Assembly: GCF_005671395.1 (NCBI RefSeq)
Contig: NZ_CP040428.1
Location: 4,030,001 to 4,094,000 of the forward strand
Length of the DNA: 64,000 nucleotides
Direction: 5' to 3'
From: Jejubacter calystegiae
GTDB taxonomy: Bacteria; Pseudomonadota; Gammaproteobacteria; Enterobacterales; Enterobacteriaceae
The first letter of the stretch is position 1, and each line of letters opens with the position of its first letter. This document shows, in pieces, positions 36,508 through 46,922 of this stretch. Both the position numbers and the translations under genes were made by a program. A model generated the notes under the pieces. That model made no database searches. It saw nothing but the letters and a program-made list of their open reading frames with translations, and had not been told where the DNA came from.

Positions 36508-37677
36508 TCAGCGCAGATAGCGCTGCGTTAGCTCACACCACAACGCAGCCGCCGGAATTATGGTGCTGTCGTTAAAGTCGTAACCAGGGTTGTGCACCAT
36601 GCAGCGGTCGGCTTCGTCACCTGCGCCAACCACAAAGTAGCTGCCCTGAGGATGGTGTTTGAGCATAAAGGCGAAATCTTCGCTGCCCATAAAGGGTTTG
36701 CCTGGTTCAACGCGCTCAGCGCCAAACAGGTCGCTGGCCGCTTCACGGGCGAAATCGTTGGCCTGCGGATCGTTGACCAGTACCGGACAGCCGTTCACAT
36801 GACTGACGCTGGCGCTGGCGTTAAAGCTGGCGGCCATCGTTCCGGCAATCTCCTGAATACGTTGTAGCACGGTCTCACGCACTGACTCATTCAGGGTGCG
36901 GACGCTCAGTTTCATCAGCGCCTTTTCGTTGATGATGTTGGGCGCTTCACCGGCCTGAATGCTGCCGACGGTGACCACCACCGGCTCGAAGGGGGTGATA
37001 TTGCGCGACACAATAGTCTGTAACGCTGTGGCGATATGGCAGGCCACCAGGGTGGCATCCACGCAGTACTCCGGCATAGCGCCATGGCCGCCCACGCCGG
37101 TCACCTCAATATGCAGGGTGTCGGCGGAAGCCATCATAGGGCCATCGCGGAAATAGAAGTGATTGAGCTTGCCGCCCGGCATATTGTGCAGGCCGTAGAT
37201 ACGATCGCAGGGGAAGAGATCGAACAGACCATCCTCCACCATCACCTTACCGCCGTACAGTAGCTCTTCCGCAGGCTGAAAAATCAGATTCAGCGTACCG
37301 TTGAACTGGCGGGTTTTTGCCAGATACTGCGCGGCGCATAGCAAGATCGTGGTATGGCCGTCATGGCCGCAGCCGTGGAAGCGACCGGGAATTTCGCTGG
37401 CCCAGGGTTTGCCGCTCGCTTCCTGCATCGGCAGCGCATCCATATCAGCGCGAATCCCCAGGCTGCGCTGACCATCTCCGACCTTCAGAGTCCCCACCAC
37501 CCCGGTACCCGCCAGACCCCGATGCACCTGATAACCCCACTCTTCCAGCAGACGCGCCACCAGATCGCTGGTGCGGTGCTCTTCAAAGCCTACCTCCGGA
37601 TGGCTGTGAATCTGATGACGGATCTCGGTAAAGATCTCCTCCTGCTCGCGCAGGGCGGCAATAAGCTGTTGTGTCAT
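36508..37677 (-). CDS. M20-family amidohydrolase (hippurate hydrolase/AbgB-like)
   Basis: A 389-residue M20D-type metallopeptidase. Metal-binding motifs GCGHDGHTT (about 102-110), FQPAEELLYGG (about 134) and MGSEDFAFM near the C-terminus are complete. Family members hydrolyse N-acyl amino acids, hippurate, indole-acetyl amino acids or p-aminobenzoyl-glutamate. The gene is divergent from the AraC-type regulator at 37850 and upstream of an MFS gene, which suggests an inducible uptake/export and hydrolysis unit. The substrate is unknown. Confidence 0.85.
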   Translation of the reverse strand: MTQQLIAALREQEEIFTEIRHQIHSHPEVGFEEHRTSDLVARLLEEWGYQVHRGLAGTGVVGTLKVGDGQRSLGIRADMDALPMQEASGKPWASEIPGRFHGCGHDGHTTILLCAAQYLAKTRQFNGTLNLIFQPAEELLYGGKVMVEDGLFDLFPCDRIYGLHNMPGGKLNHFYFRDGPMMASADTLHIEVTGVGGHGAMPEYCVDATLVACHIATALQTIVSRNITPFEPVVVTVGSIQAGEAPNIINEKALMKLSVRTLNESVRETVLQRIQEIAGTMAASFNASASVSHVNGCPVLVNDPQANDFAREAASDLFGAERVEPGKPFMGSEDFAFMLKHHPQGSYFVVGAGDEADRCMVHNPGYDFNDSTIIPAAALWCELTQRYLR

Positions 37678-37849
37678 GATGTTGTGTTCCTCTGTTTTTT
37701 TCTTTCTGCGCTTTCGAGTTTATGGTGCTTTACGGGCTTTAAAATGGCATTTTTTGTTTTAAAGTGACCTGGTACCGTCGACCACCTTTCATACAGCCTG
37801 GTTATGACAAAAAACAGGGTGTTATTTTTTGTCTTTACGGAGTACCGCC

Positions 37850-40171
37850 ATGCCCGATCGCGACAATGCCGATTTTTCCGTAGCGCTACATGCCGTGCAG
37901 CGCTTTACCTGCTCCGGATTCCACGGCCTGACGCTGTTGCAGGTGCTGAAAGGCGAACTGAGCTGGTCGATACAGGGGCAACAGCGCCTGCTGCACGCTG
38001 GCGATATCCGGCTTATCAACCGCCATACCGACTGGAGCCTGAGCGGCGATGGCGATAATACCGTGATGGTGGTGACCCTCTCCGGCCAGTGGGTGGCGCG
38101 CTACTATCCCGATTTCTTCCGCTACGACTACCGGGTGCCGCCAGAGCCCGCCGAAGGCGCCGACTCCCCCTGGCGCACGGCGCTGCACCACGCGCTGCGG
38201 CAGGTTCTGATCGCCAGCGTGATGAAAAACGAACAACGCTACTGGCTGGAGGTAAATCGCTGGTTGAGCGAGACAATGCTGATTCTGGTGACCGGGTTTC
38301 AGTATCCGGCCCGCGACCGGGGCAGCCGCGAGCAGCGCTGGAGTCGCCGCATTACCCAGGTGGTGCAACGCATTGAGGCCAACGTTAGTCGGCGTATCAG
38401 CCTTGGCGAAATCGCCCGGGCGGAATTCGTCTCTGAAGCCTGGCTGTCGCGGCTGTTCAAGAAAGAGGTCGGGGTCAGCTTTATGCGCTTTATCACCGAG
38501 CTGCGCCTGAAAAATGCGCGGGAAGCGCTGATCGCGACCAGCAAACCGGTACATCAAATCGCCATGGAACAGGGCTTCGCCAACAATCGCCAGATGATCG
38601 ACCTGTTCCGCCGCCACTACGGTAAAACCCCGAGCCAGCTGCGCCAGCAACCGCCCGATGCGGCGCTGCAGCGTAACAGCATCGTCGCCTCGCAGGCCCC
38701 GGACAGCATTGCGCCCCCGTCTCCGGCGCTGCTGTTCTCACTGCTCAACGATCGCCAGAGCGAACCGTCGCCCGCCGCCGCATTGCACTACGATATCAGC
38801 GAAGAGCTGACACTCGCCCTGAGCGATGCGCCCCGGGGGCGCCGCCAGCTGCGCCCCCGGGAGATTGTCATCACTCTGCGCGAGCTTGATGATTTGCGTC
38901 TTCAGGAAGTGCAGGAACAGCTGCGCGCGCTGAAACAGCACTTTTCGCTGGCGGTCATCGATATTCACGAACCGGTACTGAGCAGCGCGTTAATCCGGGA
39001 AGAGGCCCCCGAGACACAGCCCTTCGCCTGTGGGTGGTCAGCGTTTCAGCAGATTGTGCACTTTGTGGATGAGCTGGGCGCCGGGCTCTGCCTGCGTCTG
39101 GCCAGCGAAACCCGACGCGAACAACTGCAAGCCTTTTTGCGCCGCAGCATCGACCATTTTCCGGCACACATCATCAAACGGTGGCGCTTCTTATGGCTCT
39201 GCCCGCCGACGGTACAGCACGACCCGCAGGCCTGGCAGGATGTGCATGGCGTCGTGCGTCACTGGTTGCCGGAAGCGCATCTGGGCGTCGCGCTGCCGCT
39301 GCCGTCCGATCCTCATGCCGTCGCGGAAAGTTCGCTCTGGCAGCAGCCATGGCTGGCGGAGGCCGATTTTCTGGCCTGTAGCGCGGATGCCAATGCCCTG
39401 CTCAGTGCTGATGGCGATCGGGAAATCCAAATCCGCGCCTCTCTTGATTACCCCAGACGTCAGCTGCTGGCGATCGGCAATGCGTTACAGCGTCACAAAT
39501 TAACTTTGCCGCTGCACCTGCTGGCCTGGAATACCCTGAGTGCTAACGGCGGTTTTTTCCGCGGCGCGCTGTTGATGCACAGCCTGCTGGGGCTGCCCGA
39601 TACGGTACAGAGCGTCGGCTTCTGGTTGAACGCCGCGCTACAGCGCGAAGCGCTGGAAGGCGAACAGATCGATACCTCAAGCCTAGCCCTGCTATTCAAC
39701 CATTCGCTGCCGCGCCCCATTTACTGGGTACTGCACTTCTGGCAGCGTCTCCAGGGGGAACGGCTGGCCAGCGGTCCTCATCATCTTCTGACCCGCAGCG
39801 GCGACTGCTATCGCCTGCTACTCAGTAATCCCCAGGTCTTCAATCCCGACCTTTCCAGCCAGCAGCGCTTTATTCAGCGCTTTCGCAAACAGCTACGCCT
39901 GAGTCTGTCGGGCCTGGCTTCCGGGCGCTGGCGGGTGAGACAATTGCGCTTCGATCAGCAGAACGGCGCCCTGTTCCCGCTGCTGGAACCGCATCTGGCG
40001 ATCCGGGGGGCGGACAGAGAAACGCTGGCGTGGGTACACCATCGGGCGCGACCACACCATCAGTTATGGGAAATAACGCTGGATGGCCCCTGGGAAATCC
40101 ATGAAGCGCTGGAGAGTAACGCGCTGGTGCTGTATGAACTGACGCCGCTATCGTCGCTATCGTCGCTATAG
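37850..40171 (+). CDS. AraC-family regulator with a large C-terminal domain resembling a GH39-type barrel
   Basis: A 773-residue protein. N-terminal cupin-like sensor domain (about 1-120), AraC DNA-binding domain with two HTHs (about 165-265, including GEIARAEFVSEAWLSRLFKK and IAMEQGFANNRQMIDLFRRHY), then ~500 residues with beta/alpha-barrel-like segments. One of these, LHLLAWNTLSANGGFFRG (about 550-570), resembles the catalytic-strand region of GH39 glycosidases but lacks the acidic residue normally next to WN. The end repeats SSLSSL. The ATG at 37850 follows CGGAG at 8 bp. It is divergent from the M20 gene and upstream of sapA. It might sense a glycan or polyketide-like ligand; this is inference. 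Confidence 0.65.
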   Translation: MPDRDNADFSVALHAVQRFTCSGFHGLTLLQVLKGELSWSIQGQQRLLHAGDIRLINRHTDWSLSGDGDNTVMVVTLSGQWVARYYPDFFRYDYRVPPEPAEGADSPWRTALHHALRQVLIASVMKNEQRYWLEVNRWLSETMLILVTGFQYPARDRGSREQRWSRRITQVVQRIEANVSRRISLGEIARAEFVSEAWLSRLFKKEVGVSFMRFITELRLKNAREALIATSKPVHQIAMEQGFANNRQMIDLFRRHYGKTPSQLRQQPPDAALQRNSIVASQAPDSIAPPSPALLFSLLNDRQSEPSPAAALHYDISEELTLALSDAPRGRRQLRPREIVITLRELDDLRLQEVQEQLRALKQHFSLAVIDIHEPVLSSALIREEAPETQPFACGWSAFQQIVHFVDELGAGLCLRLASETRREQLQAFLRRSIDHFPAHIIKRWRFLWLCPPTVQHDPQAWQDVHGVVRHWLPEAHLGVALPLPSDPHAVAESSLWQQPWLAEADFLACSADANALLSADGDREIQIRASLDYPRRQLLAIGNALQRHKLTLPLHLLAWNTLSANGGFFRGALLMHSLLGLPDTVQSVGFWLNAALQREALEGEQIDTSSLALLFNHSLPRPIYWVLHFWQRLQGERLASGPHHLLTRSGDCYRLLLSNPQVFNPDLSSQQRFIQRFRKQLRLSLSGLASGRWRVRQLRFDQQNGALFPLLEPHLAIRGADRETLAWVHHRARPHHQLWEITLDGPWEIHEALESNALVLYELTPLSSLSSL

Positions 40172-40267
40172 CACAGTTTGCAAGCGACTGCGGTACGGTA
40201 AAACACCAAACAACGCATCCGATTTTGGGAAGCCGGCCAGAGTGCTGTACACTTTGGGGATTAGCTA

Positions 40268-41926
40268 ATGAAAACACAAAAACTTATGCGCGGAATTATT
40301 CCCCTTGTGTTACTGACGCTCGGCATTGCGGCCGGGGCGGCGCGTGCCGCACCGCCAGCCCAGAATGCCGATATTCGCGACAGCGGATTCGTCTGGTGCG
40401 TCAGCGGTCAGGTCAACACCTTTAACCCCCAGCAGGCCAGCGGTGGACTGACCGTAGATACCCTTGCCGCCCAGCTTTACGATCGGCTGCTGGATGTGGA
40501 TCCCTATACCTATCGCCTGACGCCGGAGCTGGCGGAACGCTGGGAGGTGCTCGACAATGGCGCCACCTACCGTTTTCACCTGCGCCATAACGTTCAGTTC
40601 CAGAGTACCCCCTGGTTTAAGCCCACCCGGCCGCTCAACGCCGACGATGTGGTATTCAGCTTCCAGCGTATTTTTAACCGCAGCCATCCCTGGCACTATA
40701 TTAATGGCGGCAACTATCCCTATTTCGACAGCCTGCAGTTTGCCGATACCGTGGAGAGCGTGCGCAGGCTGGGCAAATATACGGTCGAATTTCGCCTGAA
40801 GCAGCCGGACGCCTCCTTCCTGTGGCATCTGGCCACCCATTATGCGTCGGTGATGTCCTCGGAATACGCCGACAAGCTGGCGCAGGCCGACAGACAAGAG
40901 CAGTTTGATCGCCTGCCGGTCGGTACCGGCCCCTTCCAGCTCAGCGAATATCGCGCCGGTCAGTATATTCGCCTGGCGCGTCACCCCCACTACTGGCGTG
41001 GCGTACCCCGTATGCCTCAGGTGGTGATCGATCTGGGCTCCGGCGGTACCGGGCGACTGTCCAAGCTGTTGACCGGAGAGTGCGATGTGCTGGCCTGGCC
41101 CGCCGCCAGTCAGCTTTCCATTCTGCGCGACGACCCGCGCCTGCGTCTGTCGCTGCGTCCGGGCATGAACATCGCTTATCTGGCGTTTAACACCAATAAG
41201 CCGCCGCTGAACAATCCGAAGGTGCGCCACGCGCTGGCGCTGGCCATTAATAACCAGCGTCTGATGCAGTCCATCTATTACGGCACGGCCGAAACCGCTG
41301 CTTCTATCCTGCCGCGGGCCTCCTGGGCTTACGATAATGAAGCCGAGGTCACCGAATTTAATCCGGAAAAATCGCGCCAGCAGTTAAAAGCGCTGGGCAT
41401 CGAAAATCTGCAACTCCAGCTGTGGGTGCCCACCAGCTCTCAGGCCTGGAATCCCAGCCCGCTGAAAACCGCCGAGCTGATTCAGGCCGACCTGGCCCAC
41501 GTGGGGGTAAAAGTTAATATCGTGCCGGTGGAGGGCCGCTTCCAGGAGGCGCGTCTGATGGAGATGAATCACGATCTGACGCTCTCCGGCTGGGCCACCG
41601 ACAGCAATGACCCGGACAGCTTTTTCCGTCCGATGCTGAGCTGTGCCGCCATTCGCTCCCAAACCAACTACGCCCACTGGTGCGATCCTCAGTTCGATCA
41701 ACTGCTGCACCAGGGGCTGCGCTCGCAGCAACTGGCGTCGCGTATCGAGGCCTATGACAAGGCCCAGGCGCTGCTGGCCCGGGAGCTACCGGTGCTGCCG
41801 CTGGCCTCCTCCCTGCGCCTGCTGGCCTATCGCTATGACATTCAGGGACTGGTGCTCAGCCCCTTCGGTAGCGCCTCGTTTGCCGGTGTCTTCCGTGAAC
41901 AACCTGGCGGAGTGAAAAAGCCATGA
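40268..41926 (+). CDS. sapA: SapA, periplasmic solute-binding protein of the Sap ABC transporter
   Basis: A 552-residue DppA/OppA-type binding protein with a signal peptide ending AARA|APPAQ (about residue 27). First gene of sapABCDF. In Salmonella and Haemophilus the system is linked to antimicrobial peptide resistance; in E. coli SapBCDF exports putrescine and SapD supports Trk potassium uptake. The stop overlaps the sapB start (ATGA). Confidence 0.95.
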   Translation: MKTQKLMRGIIPLVLLTLGIAAGAARAAPPAQNADIRDSGFVWCVSGQVNTFNPQQASGGLTVDTLAAQLYDRLLDVDPYTYRLTPELAERWEVLDNGATYRFHLRHNVQFQSTPWFKPTRPLNADDVVFSFQRIFNRSHPWHYINGGNYPYFDSLQFADTVESVRRLGKYTVEFRLKQPDASFLWHLATHYASVMSSEYADKLAQADRQEQFDRLPVGTGPFQLSEYRAGQYIRLARHPHYWRGVPRMPQVVIDLGSGGTGRLSKLLTGECDVLAWPAASQLSILRDDPRLRLSLRPGMNIAYLAFNTNKPPLNNPKVRHALALAINNQRLMQSIYYGTAETAASILPRASWAYDNEAEVTEFNPEKSRQQLKALGIENLQLQLWVPTSSQAWNPSPLKTAELIQADLAHVGVKVNIVPVEGRFQEARLMEMNHDLTLSGWATDSNDPDSFFRPMLSCAAIRSQTNYAHWCDPQFDQLLHQGLRSQQLASRIEAYDKAQALLARELPVLPLASSLRLLAYRYDIQGLVLSPFGSASFAGVFREQPGGVKKP

Positions 41927-42888
41927 TCATCTATACGCTTCGGCGTTTGCTGTTACTGCTGGTAACGCTGCTGCTGCTGAGCGTTGTGGGCTTTAGCCTG
42001 AGCTACTTTACGCCCCATGCGCCACTGCAGGGCGCGTCGCCCGGCAATGCCTGGACTTTCTGGTTTACCAGCCTGCTGCACTGGGATTTCGGCGTTTCCA
42101 GCATTAACGGCCAACTGATTAACCAACAGCTGCGCGAGGTCTTTCCGGCCACGCTGGAACTCTGTTTCTTCGCATTTAGCGTGGCGCTGCTGGTAGGGAT
42201 CCCGATTGGAATGCTGGCGGGCGTGATGCGTGACAAGTGGCAGGATAAGCTGATTACCGCGCTGGCGCTGCTGGGATTTTCGATTCCAGTGTTCTGGCTG
42301 GCGCTGCTGCTCACGCTGTTTTTCTCCCTCACCCTGGGCTGGCTGCCGGTATCCGGACGTTTTGATCTACTCTATGAGGTAAAAGCCACCACCGGTTTCG
42401 CACTGATCGACGCCTGGCGTTCAGACTCCCCCTGGCGCCACGAAATGGTGGTCAGCGCCCTGCGCCATATGGTGCTGCCAGTGCTGACCCTGGCGGTGGC
42501 CCCCACCACCGAGGTGGTGCGACTGGTGCGTAACAGCACTATCGAGGTTCTGGAGCAGAACTATATTAAGGCCGCGGCTACCCGTGGCCTGTCACGCCTG
42601 ACGATTTTGCGCCGCCACGTGCTGCACAACGCGCTGCCGCCGGTGATCCCGCGTCTGGGGCTTCAGTTTTCCACCATGCTGACCCTGGCGATGATTACCG
42701 AAATGGTATTTAGCTGGCCCGGCGTGGGCCGCTGGCTGATTATTGCTATCCGCCAGCAGGACTACGCCGCGATTTCCGCAGGCGTGATGACCATTGGCAC
42801 CCTGGTGCTGGTGGTCAACGTGCTGTCCGATATCTTAAGCGCCATGGTTAATCCGCTGAAACATAAGGAATGGTATGCCCTACGATAG
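41923..42888 (+). CDS. sapB: SapB permease
   Basis: A 321-residue inner-membrane permease of the DppB/OppB type with six membrane segments and the EAA-loop [21 protein letters not shown] (about residues 222-242). It overlaps sapA by 4 bp and sapC by 14 bp. Confidence 0.95.
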   Translation: MIIYTLRRLLLLLVTLLLLSVVGFSLSYFTPHAPLQGASPGNAWTFWFTSLLHWDFGVSSINGQLINQQLREVFPATLELCFFAFSVALLVGIPIGMLAGVMRDKWQDKLITALALLGFSIPVFWLALLLTLFFSLTLGWLPVSGRFDLLYEVKATTGFALIDAWRSDSPWRHEMVVSALRHMVLPVLTLAVAPTTEVVRLVRNSTIEVLEQNYIKAAATRGLSRLTILRRHVLHNALPPVIPRLGLQFSTMLTLAMITEMVFSWPGVGRWLIIAIRQQDYAAISAGVMTIGTLVLVVNVLSDILSAMVNPLKHKEWYALR

Positions 42889-43765
42889 CGTCTATAGCGA
42901 GAAACGGCCGCCGGGCGCGCTGCGAACCTCGTGGCGCCAGTTCTACGGCGATACCAGCGCCATGGTCGGCCTGTATGGCTGCGGCGGTTTGCTGATCCTC
43001 TGCCTGTTCGGTACTCTGCTGGCCCCCTACGGCATTAATCAGCAATTTCTGGGTTACCAGCTGTTACCCCCTTCCTGGTCACGCTACGGGGATGTTTCCT
43101 TCTTCCTGGGGACCGACGATCTGGGACGCGATGTACTGAGCCGTCTGCTGAGCGGCGCACTGCCCACCGTCGGATCCGCCTTTGTGGTGACCCTGGCGGC
43201 GACCCTGTGCGGGCTGCTGCTCGGCATTTTTGCCGGGGCCACCCACGGCCTGCGCTCGGCGATTCTTAACCATATTCTGGATACCCTGCTCTCCATCCCC
43301 TCGCTGCTGCTGGCGATTGTGGTGGTGGCCTTTTCCGGCCCCAGCCTGGGCAACGCGATGTTCGCCGTCTGGCTGGCGATACTGCCACGTATGGTGCGCT
43401 CAGTGTATATCATGGTTCACGACGAGCTGGAAAAAGAGTACGTGGTGGCGACCCGGCTCGATGGCGCTTCCACCCTGAATATTCTCTGGTATTCGGTACT
43501 GCCCAATACCGCACCGCTGCTGGTCAGCGAAATCACCCGCGCCCTGTCGATGGCGATTCTCGACATCGCCGCGCTGGGTTTTCTCGACCTGGGCGCCCAG
43601 CTCCCTTCCGCCGAATGGGGCGCGATGCTGGGCGATGCCCTTGAGCTGGTCTATGTGGCCCCCTGGAGCGTGATGCTGCCTGGTGCTGCCATTATGATCA
43701 GCGTGCTGTTGGTTAATCTGCTCGGTGACGGCGTGCGTCGCGCTATCATCGCGGGAGTCGAGTAA
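42875..43765 (+). CDS. sapC: SapC permease
   Basis: A 296-residue DppC/OppC-type permease with an N-terminal membrane helix and five more. The EAA-like loop ([20 protein letters not shown]) is near 190. Its TAATG stop/start overlaps sapD. Confidence 0.95.
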   Translation: MPYDSVYSEKRPPGALRTSWRQFYGDTSAMVGLYGCGGLLILCLFGTLLAPYGINQQFLGYQLLPPSWSRYGDVSFFLGTDDLGRDVLSRLLSGALPTVGSAFVVTLAATLCGLLLGIFAGATHGLRSAILNHILDTLLSIPSLLLAIVVVAFSGPSLGNAMFAVWLAILPRMVRSVYIMVHDELEKEYVVATRLDGASTLNILWYSVLPNTAPLLVSEITRALSMAILDIAALGFLDLGAQLPSAEWGAMLGDALELVYVAPWSVMLPGAAIMISVLLVNLLGDGVRRAIIAGVE

Positions 43766-44757
43766 TGGCGTTATTGGATATTCGTAATCTGACCATTGAA
43801 TTTCGCACCAGCGAAGGTTGGGTAAAGGCGGTGGACCGCGTCAGTATGACCCTGAACGAGGGGGAAATTCGCGGCCTGGTGGGAGAATCCGGTTCCGGGA
43901 AGAGCGTGATCGCCAAGGCGATTTGCGGCGTCACCAAAGATAACTGGCGGGTCACCGCCGACCGCCTGCGCTTTGACGATATCGATCTGATGCGTCTGAC
44001 GCCGCGCCAGCGCCGCCGTCTGGTGGGGCATAACGTTTCGATGATTTTCCAGGAGCCTCAGTCCTGTCTGGATCCCTCCGAGCGCATCGGTCGTCAGCTG
44101 CTCCAGAGTATTCCCGGTTGGACCTGGAAAGGCCGCTGGTGGCAGCGTTTCGGCTGGCGTCGGCGCCGGGCTATCGAGCTGCTGCACCGGGTAGGGATTA
44201 AAGATCACCGCGATGCCATGCGTAGCTACCCCTATGAGCTGACCGAAGGCGAATGCCAGAAGGTGATGATCGCCATCGCGCTGGCCAATCAGCCGCGACT
44301 GCTGATTGCCGATGAGCCGACCAACGCTATGGAGCCCACCACTCAGGCCCAGATCTTCCGCCTGCTCAGCCGTCTGAATCAGGTCAACAACACCACGATT
44401 TTGCTGATCAGCCACGATCTGCAAATGCTGACTCAGTGGGCCAACCGTATCAACGTGATGTACTGCGGCCAGACGGTGGAAAGCGCCACCAGCGAAGAGC
44501 TGATTAGCACGCCGCATCACCCTTATACCCAGGCGCTGATTCGGGCAATTCCCGACTTCGGACGCGCTCTGCCCCATAAAAGCCGACTCAACACGCTGCC
44601 GGGCGCTATTCCACTGCTGGAGCATCTGCCCATTGGCTGTCGTCTGGGGCCTCGCTGCCCCTACGCCCAGCGCAAATGTATTGAAACTCCGCGCCTGCGC
44701 GGCGCCAGGAGCCACCTGTTTGCCTGCCATTTCCCGTTGAATATGGAGAGGGAGTGA
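43765..44757 (+). CDS. sapD: SapD ATP-binding protein
   Basis: A 330-residue ABC ATPase. Walker A is [12 protein letters not shown] (about 40-51) and Walker B is [12 protein letters not shown]. The signature motif is the diverged LTEGECQK, which is normal for SapD. The C-terminal oligopeptide-transporter motif with cysteines ([15 protein letters not shown]) is present and in related proteins can hold a cluster. Confidence 0.95.
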   Translation: MALLDIRNLTIEFRTSEGWVKAVDRVSMTLNEGEIRGLVGESGSGKSVIAKAICGVTKDNWRVTADRLRFDDIDLMRLTPRQRRRLVGHNVSMIFQEPQSCLDPSERIGRQLLQSIPGWTWKGRWWQRFGWRRRRAIELLHRVGIKDHRDAMRSYPYELTEGECQKVMIAIALANQPRLLIADEPTNAMEPTTQAQIFRLLSRLNQVNNTTILLISHDLQMLTQWANRINVMYCGQTVESATSEELISTPHHPYTQALIRAIPDFGRALPHKSRLNTLPGAIPLLEHLPIGCRLGPRCPYAQRKCIETPRLRGARSHLFACHFPLNMERE

Positions 44758-44758
44758 G

Positions 44759-45565
44759 ATGGTCGAAACCTTACTGGAAGTCCGGAATTTAAGTAAGACC
44801 TTCCGCTACCGCACTGGCCTGTTCCACCGCCAGACCGTTGAGGCGGTTAAACCGCTCAGCTTCACACTGCGCGAACGCCAGACCCTTGCCCTGATCGGCG
44901 AGAACGGCTCCGGAAAATCAACGCTGGCAAAAATGCTGGTCGGAATGATAGCGCCCACCAGCGGCGAGCTGTTGATTGACGATCATCCCCTGCACTATGG
45001 AGATTACGCCTTCCGCAGCCAACGGATCCGCATGATTTTTCAGGATCCCAGCACCTCGCTGAACCCGCGTCAGCGCATATCGCAGATCCTCGAACTGCCC
45101 CTGCGCCTGAGCAGCGAGCTGGAGCCGGAACAGCGGCGACGCCATATTATCGACACCCTGCGCCTGGTGGGATTGCTGCCGGATCACGCCAGTTACTATC
45201 CGCATATGCTGGCGCCGGGACAGAAGCAGCGTCTGGGGCTGGCCCGTGCGCTAATCCTGAACCCGAAGGTGCTGATTGCCGACGAGGCGCTGGCGTCGCT
45301 GGATATGTCGATGCGCTCTCAGTTGCTTAACCTGATGCTGGAGCTTCAGGAAAAGCAGGGGCTCTCCTACATCTATGTTACCCAGCATCTGGGCATGATG
45401 AAGCATATCAGCGATCAGGTGATGGTGATGCATCAGGGAGAGGTGGTAGAGCGTGGCAGTACGGCTGACGTACTGGCTTCGCCACTTAACGATCTCACCA
45501 AACGGCTGATTGCCGGGCATTTCGGCGAAGCGCTGACCGCCGACGCCTGGCGTAAAGATCGTTGA
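44759..45565 (+). CDS. sapF: SapF ATP-binding protein
   Basis: A 268-residue ABC ATPase with Walker A GENGSGKSTLAK, the family-typical signature LAPGQKQRLGLARAL and Walker B VLIADEALASLD. It begins 1 bp after sapD and is the last gene of the sap operon; a hairpin terminator lies at 45740. Confidence 0.95.
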   Translation: MVETLLEVRNLSKTFRYRTGLFHRQTVEAVKPLSFTLRERQTLALIGENGSGKSTLAKMLVGMIAPTSGELLIDDHPLHYGDYAFRSQRIRMIFQDPSTSLNPRQRISQILELPLRLSSELEPEQRRRHIIDTLRLVGLLPDHASYYPHMLAPGQKQRLGLARALILNPKVLIADEALASLDMSMRSQLLNLMLELQEKQGLSYIYVTQHLGMMKHISDQVMVMHQGEVVERGSTADVLASPLNDLTKRLIAGHFGEALTADAWRKDR

Positions 45566-45739
45566 TTACCTCACGAAGTTGATAAAAATCATTGCTCAAA
45601 ACCGCTGGCCGAGGGTAATGTGCGTGCGCGCGGAACCTCGTTGCGCGCGTATATGCCTTCATTCCTCCAGGGGAGGGTCCGGAACAATACAAAACAACCC
45701 TTACCGGACAGACACCAGTTAATGATGATAGTTTATGGT

Positions 45740-45764
45740 GGCCCGGCTTCTGCCGGGTTCTTTT
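45740..45764 (+). terminator. Terminator downstream of sapF
   Basis: GCCCGGC-TTCT-GCCGGG is followed by TTCTTTT. It lies in the 367-bp sapF-fabI gap. The rest of the gap holds a GCGCGC hairpin near 45628-45650 and AT-rich sequence that should contain the fabI promoter; E. coli ycjD is absent. Confidence 0.7.
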
Positions 45765-45932
45765 CCCCTCTTATCCCGCCCCTCCGACCACGTGGAAAAA
45801 TATCGACACGGCCCCCATGCTGTGGGATATAATTCAAAATTGACTTTGAATGATTTACTTAGCTTTGGTCAGCGTCGAATCGTATAAGACGTATTTTAAG
45901 TAACTAAGTAACAACTATAAGGATTAACTGCT

Positions 45933-46721
45933 ATGGGCTTTCTTGCCGGCAAACGTATTCTGATCACTGGTGTCGCCAGTAAACTTTCCATCGCCTACGG
46001 TATCGCACAGGCTATGCATCGCGAAGGGGCTGAACTGGCATTCACCTACCAGAATGAAAAGCTGAAAGGCCGTGTGGAAGAGTTTGCCGCCGCACTGGGC
46101 TCAAACCTGGTATTCGAATGCGATGTAGCGGAAGATGCCAGCATTGAAGCGCTGTTTACCGAAGTGGGTAAAGTCTGGCCGAAATTCGATGGTTTCGTAC
46201 ACTCCATCGGCTACGCCCCGGGCGATCAGCTGGATGGCGACTACGTTAACGCCGTCACCCGCGAAGGTTTCAAAATTGCTCATGACATTAGCGCCTACAG
46301 CTTCGTTGCCATGGCGAAAGCCTGCCGCGAAATGCTCAATCCGGGCTCTGCGCTGCTGACCCTCTCCTACCTGGGCGCCGAGCGTGCCATCCCTAACTAC
46401 AACGTGATGGGTCTGGCTAAAGCGTCTCTGGAAGCGAACGTACGTTACATGGCCAATGCCATGGGTCCGGAAGGCGTGCGCGTTAACGCCGTTTCTGCCG
46501 GTCCGATCCGTACTCTGGCGGCTTCAGGTATCAAAGATTTCCGTAAGATGCTGGCCCACTGCGAAGCGGTTACCCCGATCCGTCGCACCGTCACCATCGA
46601 AGACGTAGGTAACAGCGCCGCGTTCCTGTGCTCCGATCTGGCGGCAGGTATCTCCGGCGAAGTGGTACACGTAGATGGCGGCTTCAGCATCGCCGCCATG
46701 AACGAACTGGAACTGAAATAA
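45933..46721 (+). CDS. fabI: Enoyl-[acyl-carrier-protein] reductase (NADH) FabI
   Basis: A 262-residue short-chain reductase that makes the last reduction in each round of fatty acid elongation and is the target of triclosan. The NAD site [13 protein letters not shown] (about 13-25) and the catalytic YNVMGLAK (Y156, K163) are present, with Y146 replaced in none of the visible motifs. An AAGGA-type ribosome site stands before the ATG. Confidence 0.97.
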   Translation: MGFLAGKRILITGVASKLSIAYGIAQAMHREGAELAFTYQNEKLKGRVEEFAAALGSNLVFECDVAEDASIEALFTEVGKVWPKFDGFVHSIGYAPGDQLDGDYVNAVTREGFKIAHDISAYSFVAMAKACREMLNPGSALLTLSYLGAERAIPNYNVMGLAKASLEANVRYMANAMGPEGVRVNAVSAGPIRTLAASGIKDFRKMLAHCEAVTPIRRTVTIEDVGNSAAFLCSDLAAGISGEVVHVDGGFSIAAMNELELK

Positions 46722-46737
46722 GTTTCACGCCGTTAAC

Positions 46738-46763
46738 GGGCAGGCCTCAGGCCTGCCTTTTTT
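46738..46763 (+). terminator. fabI terminator
   Basis: GGGCAGGCC-TCA-GGCCTGCC followed by six T residues, 17 bp after the fabI stop. Confidence 0.92.
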
Positions 46764-46922
46764 ATCCCCCGAATCCCGTCAGCGACGGCTATATACCATT
46801 CTGATATTTATTATCACCCGCCATTCTTTCACTTCCCTTCTCGCTTACGTCAGGATAGCTCTGAACCCCGATCCGGCTCGCTCCCGGCCCCGGATGTATT
46901 CTTTAAGATCCAAGGAACGCTC

